Shown: one piece after another, positions 49,721 through 62,477 of the stretch
Layout: each line of letters starts with the position of its first letter
Numbering within the stretch: the stretch's first letter is position 1
NCBI RefSeq assembly: GCF_905220415.1
Contig: NC_059568.1
Coordinates: 13,392,001 to 13,456,000 of the forward strand
Source of the DNA: Colias croceus
Lineage: Eukaryota; Arthropoda; Insecta; Lepidoptera; Pieridae
Length of the DNA: 64,000 bases
Direction of reading: 5' to 3'
Made by a program: the position numbers and the translations under genes
Notes under the pieces: model-generated
Seen by the model: only the letters and a program-made list of their open reading frames with translations
Databases searched by the model: none
What the model was told of the DNA's origin: nothing

Positions 49721-51540
49721 TTAAATCCTGGGTAGTATTGTGGTATGATATCATTGAGTAATAAAATAATTACCTTTGAAAGAACTGAGGTACGTCACGA
49801 AGTTCATTTTTGATACGCACGTTTTTTTGTTTTCAAATCTACTGTAACGGGTGTTTTAAATAGTTTGGGAGTACCATACATTTTTGAACACTCAAAAAAC
49901 TGTTCGTTTTTTAGGTAAATTCATAAGCGTAATGATAACGAAATCTACGTACCTACAAACATTATTTTGGCTCAATGTGTATATATTAAGAATCTAATAG
50001 CCTGTAATTTTTAAAGAACACTATAAAAACGCCGCATATCTGTAGTAGAATTTTCCATAATTGACTCCTCTAAACCTAGTCATTAGATATAAATAATTCC
50101 AGGATGTTTTCCTCGCATGCTTGACAATACTCATTAAGTCCACCACTCTCCATGGCGTTAATTTTAGTCGCATGAAATTCTACGATTTATGTACGAGAAC
50201 ATGTTATTTAAACGTAGCTCGCTTGTTAGCCAGCATGCAGGTATATCCTTGCTATTAACCGTGAATAGTACTTATGTATTATAGCCAAGTACGTAAACCA
50301 CTCCGATATGACACACACAGATGAATTTGCAGTAATAGTGAGTGTGTTATTTATTAGGTATTCCATATAAGAGCGGAAAGTGTGTCAAGTTCGTTCAATC
50401 CAGGGCAGAGGATAACAGAAGTGCAGTTGACACGAATATAATGTAGGTTACATAAACGCGTCATACTGTGTATGAATATTTCGCTCGTTCCGAATGAATT
50501 AATGTCCTTTTGCTCGAAAGATCTGGTACAAATGATTTATCTTTATTTCTAGCAAGTACCATAGCATTGAGAATTGTCATGATTAAATGAATTGAAAAAT
50601 TTCCATATTACAATCAAATTATAGTACCTAATGAAAATTGAAATATGTCTAAATATAGCTTGATCGATTTAGAGGTATCGGTTTTCTCTTAATTTATTGG
50701 AGAAAAGCCAATTATAAAATGAATCGAGAATTAATCTTCCATCCTATCAAAACAGCTAATTGCCTTCTGAGTTTCTAACTTAAGAGTAAAAAAAATGCGT
50801 TGTAGAATTAAAACGACAAAGGTCACTCCCTTATGATTTTATAGCATGGAGGGTGACTTAATGGAAACCACGCTAGCAATTAATTATATTAAATCTTTAT
50901 TCAGAATAGAACATTCAATCCTAACAATAACATTCTTCAATTCGAAACTATCTAGTCTCTTGAGAAAATCGTAGACATGTACCTACATACCTAGTGGTAA
51001 CGTTCGCGTTGGGTTAACAATCGTTAAATATGAATATACCTATTACAAGTATTATTTTTACATATTTCTTAAATAAGTATACAGTTATGGAAATAGGTAT
51101 TATTCAGTCATACGATTGTGAAAGATGTATCGAAAGATTTCTTGTAATTACGCTCATACTTTTCTACATCTATTTAGACCACTTCTCAAATATTACGTCC
51201 AAACTTCATAACATTTGAATCAATACTGTTTTAATTATTACAAATAAGGTCACCTTTAATATGTCTATTTGGTTTAGTGGGTTAAATAAATATACATAAG
51301 TAAAGTACGTAATCAACATTATGAAGTACTTCATTTTAATAGTATCAACTATCAATATACTATAGGGTCAGTTATAATTACCTACAATATAACGTTGCAA
51401 CTAAATTAACAAAATAATATCTATTTATATCTTATGTTGTTGATGAATTTAGATTTGTAATGAATTTAAAAACAAACTTGTTTTTTCCACTTATAATTAA
51501 AAAGGTAAAACAAATTAATCAATCGTTACTTTTACGTGAG
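49721..51540. other. Non-coding stretch, repeat-poor
   Basis: No gene or mobile element recognised. AAAGGTCA near 50817 and AAGGTCA near 51247 are isolated half-sites. Confidence 0.6.
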
Positions 51541-51544
51541 TAGG

Positions 51545-51595
51545 TTGGTAATTTCACCTTCAGGTAAAAGCTTTACCTGAAGGCGAAATTACCAA
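51545..51595. repeat. 51-nt hairpin with 24-bp arms
   Basis: Arms TTGGTAATTTCACCTTCAGG + TAAA and the inverted copy, one mismatch, 3-nt loop (agc). Too short for a typical animal microRNA precursor and with almost no loop. Confidence 0.9.
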
Positions 51596-51624
51596 TTACG
51601 ACCAAAAATAAACTCATAGGATAA

Positions 51625-51985
51625 AAAGCAAAAATAAATCCTTTGATTAAAAAATCCCATACAACAACATCAAATGAATACCCACATAAATTATAATAAT
51701 AAAAAACACCCCATACATTTGAAAAACGCTTAAGCATATTACATATACAGGAAGGTGTGGGTTCTTACATGTAGCTAATGAGCAAAAAAAAATCCTTTGA
51801 AAAAATTCTCTTAAAATAACATCAAATGCATACCCACACGAATTATAGGAATTACATCCCATACATGTTGAAAATTAATTTTTGCCTCATTACATGTACG
51901 TAGGTGTACTGACATGCAATAATGGAACAAAGATCGTTTGAAAAATATCTCTTAAAATAACATCAAATGCATACCCACATGACCA
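51625..51985. repeat. Three-copy tandem repeat of about 141-152 bp
   Basis: The word catcaaatg(a/c)atacccaca occurs at 51668, 51820 and 51961, each preceded by 'tttga..aaa..tctcttaaaa' and followed by 'aattata'. Units are diverged. It begins about 30 bp after the 51545-51595 hairpin. Confidence 0.85.
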
Positions 51986-53200
51986 ATTATAAGAGTACGA
52001 ATCGAACCCCAATATTACATTTGGAAAACCACAGATGTATCAAACAGTACAACATAATGCGCTTAAGAGTGAGACAGACGGATAAGCGTGTGTTATGAAA
52101 AGATATACCGAGAGGTTGGATCCGACTGAGCGGGTAAGTAGGCGAAGGTTAGCAGCCATTGTGGTCGGCTTGTAATGACGTTACACCTATAGATAAGCTG
52201 ATATCACCGGTACCACTAATCGACGCATCTCCTTATTTTGGTTACTATAGTTTGGTGTATACTGTAAATGTTTCGACACGGTTATGTGAATAGAAATCCT
52301 TTCAATTCTGTCATGATCGATATAAGGTATCGATTTTATGAAGTACGTATGTTTATTTATTAAATCGCAGTTACTATAATATGATAAAATTCACTTAGTG
52401 TGTATGGATGTTGGGACACTAAAGTTATGGGAAGAAAGTTCCTACGCTTAAAAAGGTTTTAATAGCTCATCAACGGCTAGCCGCTAGATATAGCCGACGT
52501 TTTCACGATCTTCTGAAATACTTAATTTGCCAAATAATCAATACTTTAAAGGTATGTAAGAACGTCCTTTTTAAAAGTTAGGAGTATTCCTTTAATTCCT
52601 CTTGCCAACATCGTTCCACGACTTCCACGTCGTTTTACAATTTCATCAAGCGTTGAAAATTTTCCAATGTTTATGAATGAACAAAGATGAATAAGCGATA
52701 TCATCAAATAATATCTAGCACATGCATCGAATGACACTGAATTTAGGTTTGCTAAATAAAAGATCATGTTTATTATTGGCATAGGTCAGTTATTTTTATT
52801 TTGTACTCATCATATTTAAATAACCTAGGCTTAGATGTGACGTCAAATACATACGACTCTTAATTGGATCGTTCGATTCTATTCTATCCAGCACCTTATT
52901 TAGATTTATCGGATGTAGAGGGTTATAAATATTTGAGTTCATTTTATATGTGGACAATACTCATGTGTGAGGGTTGCTTGAGCATGAATTAGATGACGCG
53001 CTCTAACCCTCTCTCTTGGAAGATCGGCGCCAATGTTGAACTAAATTTACATAATATGGTATAATGAGGAAGCCATTTCCCATGTTGTTGTGACTACTAT
53101 CCTGGCATTTCCACATCTCAAATCCTATCTTAAGCTACCATCAATTTTTGGTTTACCTTTGAATGCTATCCCATCTCTTGCCTCCTTTAAAATATATTAA
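51986..53200. other. Non-coding stretch
   Basis: No gene or repeat recognised. A small G+C-rich patch lies near 52080-52160. Confidence 0.55.
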
Positions 53201-53202
53201 GA

Positions 53203-53400
53203 CTAGCTTCCGCCCACGACTTTGTACGTGCATCCCCGTTTTTCCCCGTTCCCACAAGAATTTCGGGAAATCCTTTCTTAGGGGACGCCTACGTTATGAC
53301 ATCTACCAGCATGCCAAATTTCAGCCCGATACGTCCCGTGGCTTGGGCTGTGCGTTGATAGATCACTATATCAGTCACCTTTGAGTTTTATATATACAGA
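53203..53400 (+). repeat. Lepidopteran interspersed repeat
   Basis: 'actagcttccgcccacgact', 'ttccccgttcccacaagaat', 'atgccaaatttcagcccgat' and a 'tgagttttatatatacagat' 3' end, the usual plan of a LINE-tail/SINE-like copy. The 73-codon frame through it is not a gene. Confidence 0.8.
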
Positions 53401-53659
53401 TTATGTATCTACTGTCCTAGTAAGTGCATTAGTCTAAAGAAAAAAAGTAATGTAACTATAGCCTCGTAACAGGCAGTAGGTGACTGTCATTAGAAGACCT
53501 AAAGTTTCAACCAATGAGGATATAAATTATACTTCACAGTTCCTTGTAAAAATCAATTGTAGCATTTAATCTAGTAGAAATGTTTTTTTTTTTTACTTAT
53601 CTGTATTCTATATTATTATTTCATATGTAGTTTCGTAATTACTATTTATGAATTAAACA

Positions 53660-53820
53660 TCTATATTATATAAAAATGAAACCCGTTTTCTTGGTCACGG
53701 CATCACGCGTGAACGGGTGGACCGATTTGGATAATTCTTTTTTTATTATATTCCTTGAAGTATGATGTATAGTTCTTATGTAAAAAACGTAAATAAACTA
53801 CGGGCGAAGCCGCTAGTTTT
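53660..53820 (-). repeat. Inverted copy of the 17312 repeat subfamily
   Basis: The complement begins aaaactagcggcttcgcccg and ends 'gaaaacgggtttcattttta'. It matches 17312-17485 at both ends and at the 'ttcacgcgtgat' region. Confidence 0.8.
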
Positions 53821-54112
53821 TAATAAATTTATTAATTAATTACTTAATAAATATCCTTTATATTACAATAACGTAAATATTACAAAATACATAGTTAATT
53901 ATCATATTATTAAACCGATTTATAATGGCACATTCAAGAAAAACACATATTTATGACCTTCAAAACATAATAAATTACACACTCCAAAATAAATTCGAAT
54001 TATTACAAAAATATAGACACGTGTTAGATCTACGATGGATAAGTTAATTGCGTTTAATATTGCTCGTAAAACTATTTCGTAAAATGCTATTTATCATACA
54101 TAATTATTATAA

Positions 54113-54295
54113 AACTAGCTTACCACCCGCGGCTTCGCCCGCTTTGTCTAAAACCTAATAAATTATATACTAAAACCTTCCTCTTGAATCGTTGTATCTA
54201 TTAAAAAAACCGCATCAAAATCCGTAGTTTTAAAGATTTAAGCATACAAAGGGACATAGGGACAGAGAAAGCGACTTTGTTTTATACTATGTAGT
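54113..54295 (+). repeat. Second copy of the 19671 repeat subfamily
   Basis: aactagcttaccacccgcgg, then 'cttcgcccgctttgtctaaa', 'accgcatcaaaatccgtagt', 'gggacagagaaagcgacttt'. Confidence 0.8.
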
Positions 54296-54593
54296 GATTT
54301 TAAATGGATATCGTTGGCATATAAAATAATATGTAGTTGAATATGTCTAGCACGAGTAAGTTTCCCAGAAAACAATCCGTAAGCGATGTAATGGACGTTC
54401 CGATCACCAGCGGAGCATGTCGTGGCGATGTTACACATTATGACATCATAAACTGAAATGCAATAAGAAATTCTCCGTGCGAATTAGCGCACGATACATT
54501 GAGAGGAAAAGTAGAAATTTCAATAGATACACGGAAGGACGTACGTGGTCGTTGCGTCCTTCACAGATTAAAGGAAATGTCGCATTAGAAATA

Positions 54594-55176
54594 AAAAAAC
54601 CGGCCAAGTGCGAGTCGGGCTCGCGCACAAAGGGTTCCGTAGCAGCAAATATAATAAATTACAGTTAAATCAACCTATCTCAAAAACTATAAGAGATACT
54701 TTGATCAAACCAAAAATCGTTGAAAGAGTTAATTAGCATGCATCACCTCTATTTTTTTTAGAATTTTATACCCCGTAGTTATAAAAATAGAGGGGGGGGG
54801 ACATACTTTTTACGACTTTGAGAGCTGATATCTCAAAAACCGTTCACTTTAAGAAAAATGTTTTTTAGAAAACTTTATATCATTTTAAAAGACCTTTCCA
54901 TTGATACCCCACACGGGTATGTACATCGAAAAAAAAAATTTCATCCCTCAGTTACATGTATGGGGGGCCCCACCCCCAATTCTTTTTTTTACTATTTAGT
55001 GTCATATTTTTGTAGCGGTTCATACAACACATATTCCCATCAAATTTCATCACTGCAGTACTTATAGTTTCCGAGTAAATCGGCTGTGACAGACGGACAG
55101 ACGGACAGACGGACAGACGGACATGACGAAACTATAAGGGTTCCGTTTTTGCCATTTTGGCTACGGAACCCTAAAA
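54594..55176 (+). repeat. 580-bp lepidopteran 'ggccaagtgcgagtcggg' element
   Basis: 5' end aaccggccaagtgcgagtcg with 'ctcgcgcacaaagggttccg', and 3' end 'aagggttccgtttttgccat', 'tttggctacggaaccctaaa'. Contains (acggacag)n near 55090-55125. The ends share gggttccgt / acggaaccc in opposite orientation. This is a well-known high-copy lepidopteran repeat; the class (LINE tail or SINE) is not decided here. Confidence 0.85.
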
Positions 55177-55324
55177 ACCGAGTGGGAACAAATAGTGGGA
55201 CCGTGGGACGCCTTATTTCGGAGCTCAGTATTGTCAGTTAATTTTGGAAAAAGGTAATTGGATAATGTATTTGTAACAATGAATGCTATTCTCATAATTT
55301 TAGTGGGTCTATATTATTTTTATA

Positions 55325-55530
55325 TAATTATCATTTCTGGTTTCAAACTCAAACATTCATTTATTCAATTAGACTACTATTTTACTAAATATTCGAAAGT
55401 GCTGCTGCACTTTCGAATCGTCATTACATAATTATTTTTAACATTTACCACCGATTCGGAAAGCAGTATCTATGGAGAAGAACCGGCAAGAAACTCCATA
55501 GTTGCTCTTATAAAATCATGTCGATATTAC
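55325..55530 (+). repeat. Lepidopteran 'accaccgattcggaaagc' repeat
   Basis: 'ttaccaccgattcggaaagc', 'gagaagaaccggcaagaaac', 'tccatagttgctcttataaa' match a repeat common in moth and butterfly genomes. A perfect 12-bp-arm hairpin (55391-55418, arms ATTCGAAAGTGC) sits in its 5' part; only the right arm looks like the usual repeat sequence. Confidence 0.75.
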
Positions 55531-58500
55531 ATAATATATAACTTATATCTAAATACATAATATATCATAATATTCCAAAGATGGTTTGTAAGTGTGATTG
55601 AAAAATCAGATTTTCTGATAGAATTCAGGCTATAAAAGGTTACGGAGTTTAACGATCAATTTAAGTGTACCTTATTATAATCGTTGTCACACCCAGGGCA
55701 AAATGCCAAGTCATGCCCATATATTTTAAGGTTGCATATATCACAATATACAGATACATAAGTATATATCTGTCAACTGTGCATATATGCTATACTGACC
55801 CAAAAGTACAATGAACGCATCGTATGCATTTGCATCTGAATGCTAATTGCATTTATAATCGTCACCTTGTCACAATTAAATATCAATTTGTGCATACACT
55901 GTCAATGTTGAGTCCTGTTTATCTTGAATTCATTATAATCAATACCTTTTTAATATATCTACCTATAATACATACGGGAGTACCAAATGGTACGTCACAC
56001 TTTTTAAATGATAAAAAGATACTATAAACATTATAATTCTTTACATTCCTCAACATAATGTACCTAATTAAATTTAAATAACATCTAAGTTTAAATTATT
56101 TTAACAAAATTAACAACAAATAAAAGCGATCACGCACTGAGCTGGTGATTCGTCTTACTCGCAGTTGAGATATAATATGTATATTTAAATTTTTCTTGCA
56201 TTAAACTTTTGGGTACCTTGAAACTTAAGGCCACTCACGCAACAACAAACTTCGAACAAACACACAACATACCTATCTACATATGCCGTGTACGGCTGAC
56301 CACACAACCACTCAACCGTTTACCAATGAGCAACTTAAATGCAACGTTCCAAGATCATACAGTCGATGTCGTCGTACATGTCTACATTTACATTAACGAT
56401 GCTGGCGACATGTCTGTAGTTAAGCATCGTTGGATAACAATATCGGTCGTCGTTCATTTAACAGAGCAAGTTATAACACTGAATTCGTACTTGTTTTCCT
56501 CGACCTAGTCTGCTCGTGAGCCATCTAAGGAGACCTATCGAGAGCAGGGCCATCGAGCTATTAAGGAGACATTGTTGAGCCATTTTTAATTTAATTTCAT
56601 ATTATTTTTTTAGCCCTTGACTGGTGCTATTGTATGACGAAGAGGTGGAGATCATTATCACGTGATTTCTTTTGATATTTCTAGAAATATAACACGAAGG
56701 TATAGAATTTATTGAATTATGTACTGATATTTGTACTCTCATTTCTAAAGGTTGAAACTTCAAACATAAGATGAAGAAGAGAATATATTTATAAACTCCT
56801 ATAATTAAATTACATATGTTTAAATATTTTTGTAAAAAAAATAATAGATAATATATGCAGTTGAGTAATCATAGTACTTCTTCTAAAATAATCTTGGCAA
56901 GACTACGGTTAGAGGAATGGCTTTCTGAACGCTGCTTTAATGTGACAGGATGTTGGGAAAGATCTCTTAAAATACCTGTGCCTATATAAAAAAAATCGAC
57001 ATCACATAGTTAATGGATTAACTACATTGTGATAAAATCAGACTTCATAGAAAAAGCTTCTTCGTAAAGGTTTACGACCTAACTACTACGTAATAAACTT
57101 TACGATAAGTGTGCAATGCTCCAAATAAAATATTATGTATTAATAAATTTCATGAAATTCATTTGAACGACAAAGGACATAGGTGTTATTGTGAACAGTA
57201 GTTATTTGAGATTCATAAATTCAAAACTTAACATGAATAATAATTCAAATACACCAAATCTACAGCAAGTATCGTTCATTGCGACACTCCGAATCGAATT
57301 AATTACCTCGCAACCGAGCGTAGTATTAAAAAACGGTTTGCGCAAGAGTCGATCCACACCTTGACACAGATAGAGCTCAAACTGTCGTTTTGAATACACA
57401 AAACCGGACGCTGCCTTCACTATTTAAAAAAATCTTAATATTATGTTTAACTCTAAAAATAAAAAAAATTAATACTTTACTGCATCTATTTCATTATGAT
57501 TTCGATGAAAAACATCTTTAACTATTCTCATGTGAGTCTGTGTGTATTCTAAACAATTTACCATCTTTTAACACGTCTTATAGATCTTATCGTAAAAACA
57601 TTTATTTTTAATAATATTTATTATCAGCTATACATATCAGAGTTTCATAATAAAACGCAGTTTCGTCACAAAGGCTGTCGTAATGTTGGTAACTGATTAT
57701 GAATTTTTTCGGAGTGATATATTTTGAAAATTGACTATTTGTTCGAGTGCCTAACCCAGAGTATCTATAGTATCGTGAAGAATGTTAGATAAGTTTCGAC
57801 TATCTGTCGGGTAAGCGCGTCGCAAAAAGCTGAAACAATGAGACTCACATAAAAAGATGTACACAATACACGTGTTAAGAGTTGCGTAAAACGTCCGCAA
57901 TCGTAAACGCGCCCGCATACAAACGTACCTTTGTGTTATCCTGCAATGACTAACAGACAATATGTATATAGGTCGGCATTTTCTGTCTGCTTCGAACAAA
58001 GATTATTTTGAATTATTTACTCTTTCTTATGGTGATAAATATGAATCTATGCGCATAAAATAACGAGAGTATAGGAGCATGGAAAAAACTGTTGGAATAA
58101 CTGGATTATGAAACGGCAGAACTAAGTCATTCGTAGTATCTGCCCCTGAATGGAGCAGACATCTTGACCTGGATGGGATTGTAGTCATAATAAAACACAT
58201 TCCTATTAGTTGTTTCAGCCTATCTTTTGTTTTGCTGCATTGTATTCTGCTTCTCAGCTAAAACGGGAGTGCAGGCCCCAATTCTTCGTAGAAATATTAA
58301 CATAAAATAGGTGATAACTGAAGCATATTTTATGAACATACATAGAGTAATAATTCATGTGAAAATTGCTGTAATATTTAATGTGTGGACTATTAATGTC
58401 CAATCATAAGTTAATGCCTAGGCTTTGAAAACTCCTATTTCATCAAGAATAGATTTGTTGAGTTGTTCAATTTGGATCTAAAACCAATACCTACCTACAA

Positions 58501-59485
58501 TATGTCTTGTAAAAATTGCCACAATATATTAAGGGTTTTTTTTTAATTTGTGGCATTTATTTAACCAGACACATGACTTGAAACCTCACATTAATCAAAG
58601 ACTTTTTTAGATATTCCATTGAAGCTACGCACTTTCGCATAATTTGGTTTTTAAACAATAGGCCTGCCAAACCCCACGAGTCTCTGATTACGAAATATCA
58701 AGGACACAGTTCCACAGTAGTGGGAAGCCCTACGAGTCATTACGTCGGTGGCTGACATAAAGTTGATTATGTTTACATCGCTTGGACATTTTTCACGTCA
58801 ACGTATATGGTTGCCAGTACAAAACATGCCAATTAAGTTCATAATACTTCATTATATTTCCTAGAACTGGGTATTTACCAGGTTCTCGAGTTCCGTAATC
58901 CGTACCATCGTAAAATTGATTATTTTTAAACAAAAGTATAGGTACGTCACTGTTTGTGAAAATAATAAACTTCAGTTAATATTACCCTCCATTATTTCCA
59001 TTCACAGAAACACATTCAAATAGCTTATAGCATATTAAACACCCGTAATCCGTTCAAAGGTTGAAATCGTTCTAAAGCTTCATGCTATTGGTATTGCAAT
59101 CAAATAAGCTGCGTGTTTGAATTTTCATATCCATACAGGAATTCATCGAGTGGACGGATATTATTCAATATTGTGGGCATAATAGAGTTCACTGAAGTGA
59201 TATTGTAATTTCGCAATCCATTTCAACGATATTGTTATATTGTGCATTTCAACCGTGTGCTGGGCATTGAAAACTCTGTCAGGAATTTTTTCCTGTTGCA
59301 AATAACAATTAAAATGTGCGATTGATTTTACTAATGGGAATTGTAATATAAAGTTTTGTTTTTAATACGCACTCGAGTGCAAAGAGGGTAATCGTTATTC
59401 TGAAACAATGTTTTTATGTAATGTTGTCTGTTGGTGTAAATAAAGATTTTCAGCTTAAAACTATGTCGCAGTAAGCTGACGACCC

Positions 59486-59499
59486 GGGTCAGTGGGTGA
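59486..59499 (+). promoter_or_regulatory. DR2-type nuclear-receptor site, one mismatch
   Basis: GGGTCAGTGGGTGA: a 2-nt-spaced direct repeat in which the second half is GGGTGA. Shares its first 12 bases with 61904-61915. Confidence 0.25.
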
Positions 59500-59795
59500 C
59501 GAACCACGTCATACGGATTAATGTTATTGGCCAGCTCAATGCGGCGAATTTAAGTGTTCCAATATGCTACAGCAGTGATGCCTGGCTGGTAGATATTTAC
59601 AGCGCTCGCCCTAATTTTCTTAGCAATTCAGAAGTTGTTAAAGCTTTGTATGTTCGCTTGAAATAAATTTTAATATTTAACGCCGCTTCAATGAGGACTT
59701 CCCATTAATTTAGTAACACAATAGTGTAGTAGAGTTTTCAATTATGTTGTCTATGCTAAGGAATAATAAACGATTTTTTTTAAATATAAAGGATC

Positions 59796-59831
59796 ACTTC
59801 TAATCCAATGGTATACCATTGGATTAGAAGT
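59796..59831. repeat. 36-bp perfect palindrome
   Basis: Arm ACTTCTAATCCAATGGTA is followed immediately by its exact complement. No spacer and no mismatch. Confidence 0.97.
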
Positions 59832-60678
59832 CCTATACCTATAACATTATCTAAAGTAACACAGAATAAAGGATCTTGTAATTACTTTACAGATTTTGTT
59901 TTACAGCACACGCGTGTTTAAAATCTTCCTGTACATGTAGTTATAATTTTTAAAACGAAATATTTCATGTTATTCCCATCTTACCAATTTCCATTACGTG
60001 ATGTAAATACCTTCTATAAATTAGCATTTAATAAAAAAGGCTTTCACGGGAACGCTCTTTGATAAAGCGGTAGGTAGCAATATGGTTTAGCGGGATTAAT
60101 TTCTCCTTTCGCCTATGCGCTGTTGAAGATTAATCTCGATGGCAAAACGAAGCTTTTCCATCACAACAACGTCTAATTGAAACAAAGGCTTAGTCGCTGA
60201 TACAGACGTGAACAAAAAAATATCAATTAGCAAGTGCCTCTGTATATTGGTACGGTAGAAATTAAGCGGCTTTGACGGTGGAAATTGTGTTTCAGGTGAA
60301 CAGGACCAAAAAATTAAAAGTGAATTGACAACGAGTAGTAAGTCTTTAGTGTTCGCATATTCCTAATTGATGAAATTCGTTGGCCGTTGCTATATAAAAG
60401 TATAGCTTTATCTGTTTCTATAAAACTTCTTGTAGAAAATATAACTAAACAAATCAAACGTGATTGTTATATTGATAACATTGAAAGCATCTTGATCATG
60501 TATTTCTCTAGAACGATTTTATGCCATTTGTATAATATATTTTCCTAACTAAGACTGCTTGATCAACGTATAATAAATAAAATTATAGAAAATCACCCTG
60601 GATACCCCTCGAAGTCTATCAGGGAAGGTAAACAAGCGAAGTAAATGGATGAACAAGTAAATTATTAAAAAAACAAAA

Positions 60679-60966
60679 TACCCGACTGCACACTAAAAAA
60701 AGAGTGATTGAAATGAATCTAATGATACCGCATACATATTTTTTTAAAGGGAAATTTAGAAAAAATATTATTATGTCTTTATCCCGTGGGACTTTTAGGA
60801 TAAAATGTATCCTATGACACTCCCGTAATCAAGACAAATCTAACGATACCTCATACATCAAAATCCATCAAGCCGTTTAGGCTACAGGTGGTCACAAAGG
60901 AAAAGACATACATACATACTTACATACACTCGAAAAACATTACCCTCCTTCTTTGGCAGTCGGGTA
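60679..60966. mobile_element. 290-bp element with TACCCGACTGC termini
   Basis: Left atacccgactgca and right ggcagtcgggta are inverted. The interior has 'tcccgtgggacttttaggat', 'aatccatcaagccgttta' and a (tacatac)n tail, like a truncated lepidopteran retroelement tail. Non-coding. Confidence 0.7.
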
Positions 60967-61903
60967 AAAATAGAGAAAACGAGCAGTAAGCTAAGAATAC
61001 TTCAATATTTTTGTACCTATAAATTCAGAGAAGTATCACATTTTAAATAAACACATTTGAAGTATTTTAAAGAAATAACTTCATAAGTAACATGTTATAA
61101 ATAAATTTAAAACATTGTTTTATTTTTGAAATCATCGGTTCTAGTCGCTCTCTATTCCATTTAACACTAGGTATCTATGTGATTTATTACGGCAGTGGAT
61201 GAAACCCACATTTTATACCTAACCAGCATTATACTTCGACGATGCAATCGATATAATTACTTGAAGTTTCCTTCACTTTTAAAAGTTGTCTATCGTCTAG
61301 CATACCCATTATATCATTATCTACGGTTTTCTTCGCTTTATATTTTATTAATAATAATTATTCTTTCACTGCTACTTAATCAATATATTTTTTGTGAATT
61401 ATTTGCGAGTGCTACCTTAATGGTTGGTTAAATCCCTTGATATTCAATGAAACATACCATTTATTCAAAATTCGTGAAACTTGTGTCCTAGGATAGAAAA
61501 TATTAAATCGAAAAATTTTAGACTATGCATAGGTATTCAGAAAACAAAAACCCAGCTTCATTTTATTTTTCCGTACACAATAAACTCAGTGCCCTCGCGT
61601 AGTGGTATGCAGCCATGTTTGATCCTCTTTGACGCGACAATCCGCTCGAATTCTCTCAAATCTATTCATCGAAATTTTTTTTTGTTCACTACACCTTTCC
61701 ACCTAAAAATTTTAAATTCACGTCAAAAAAGCAAAGCTCTTATTCATTGAGCGAAAACATAATATAACAAACTACGAGCCATACTTTATCACGTTGTAAA
61801 ATGTAAAAATTATTTATATTATTTACTCTTACGAAGAATAGTGAGTGTTTATTCAGAGTAAGACATACTCGTGGATAATGTGCGACTGCTACTCTACGTA
61901 TCT

Positions 61904-61917
61904 GGGTCAGTGGGTCA
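61904..61917 (+). promoter_or_regulatory. DR2 nuclear-receptor site
   Basis: GGGTCAGTGGGTCA: two identical half-sites in direct repeat, 2-nt spacer 'gt', the same spacer as at 19086-19099 and 59486-59499. Confidence 0.35.
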
Positions 61918-62477
61918 CAGACGAGGTCTACTGATAGTAAAGAGCAGTCATTTCCCAAAGTGTATTATTGTTTTATACGAGTCGAGTTTATTTATCGTAC
62001 GCACCCACTTTTTAATGGTTTTCATTATCACATTTTATTGTGTTCGGGGTATAAGAGTCCAGGTGGCGTTGATAACATGTCGCTTCGACATATATTTCGA
62101 GGGAATCAATAAAAAAACTAAACTCAATAAGTGGAACCAACATCTTTGGTTGAATAAAGTACATGCGTAGTAAATAGTAAACAAAGCAGAGCGGACAGTA
62201 AGTACCAAGTGCAATATTTACAGTACGTTGTCACGTAACCTGTGATTAGAATATCCCGTATAGATCCCGATCCCATTCGAAGTAGGGAACACATCCGCAG
62301 CTAATGGTCGGGGGTGCTTACGTGCGTCGCTTACCTAACAGAGACATGCGTACAGTCCATTACTATTCTTTAGGTACTATAAACATTCACTCACTATTTT
62401 AGTGAAAAGAAAATCACCATTTAATTTCAAAATATTTCAGAATTTGGTTGGTAAAGAACATACCGGGAGAAAAACTG

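Larger units (their letters stand above)
55531..60678. other. Non-coding stretch
   Basis: About 5 kb without a supportable gene. The 56209-56508 frame (99 codons, non-ATG start) and others lack family features. A local repeat of 'gagccatc.a..aaggagac' is at 56517-56590. The RGGTCA direct repeat at 59486-59499 and the palindrome at 59796-59831 are listed separately. Confidence 0.55.

Noticed and set aside
51545..51595. MicroRNA precursor
   Set aside because: Arms are almost fully paired with a 3-nt loop and total length 51 nt; a metazoan pre-miRNA needs a larger loop and usually some bulges.
56209..56508. 99-codon plus frame
   Set aside because: Non-ATG start, no motif, partly overlaps locally repeated sequence.
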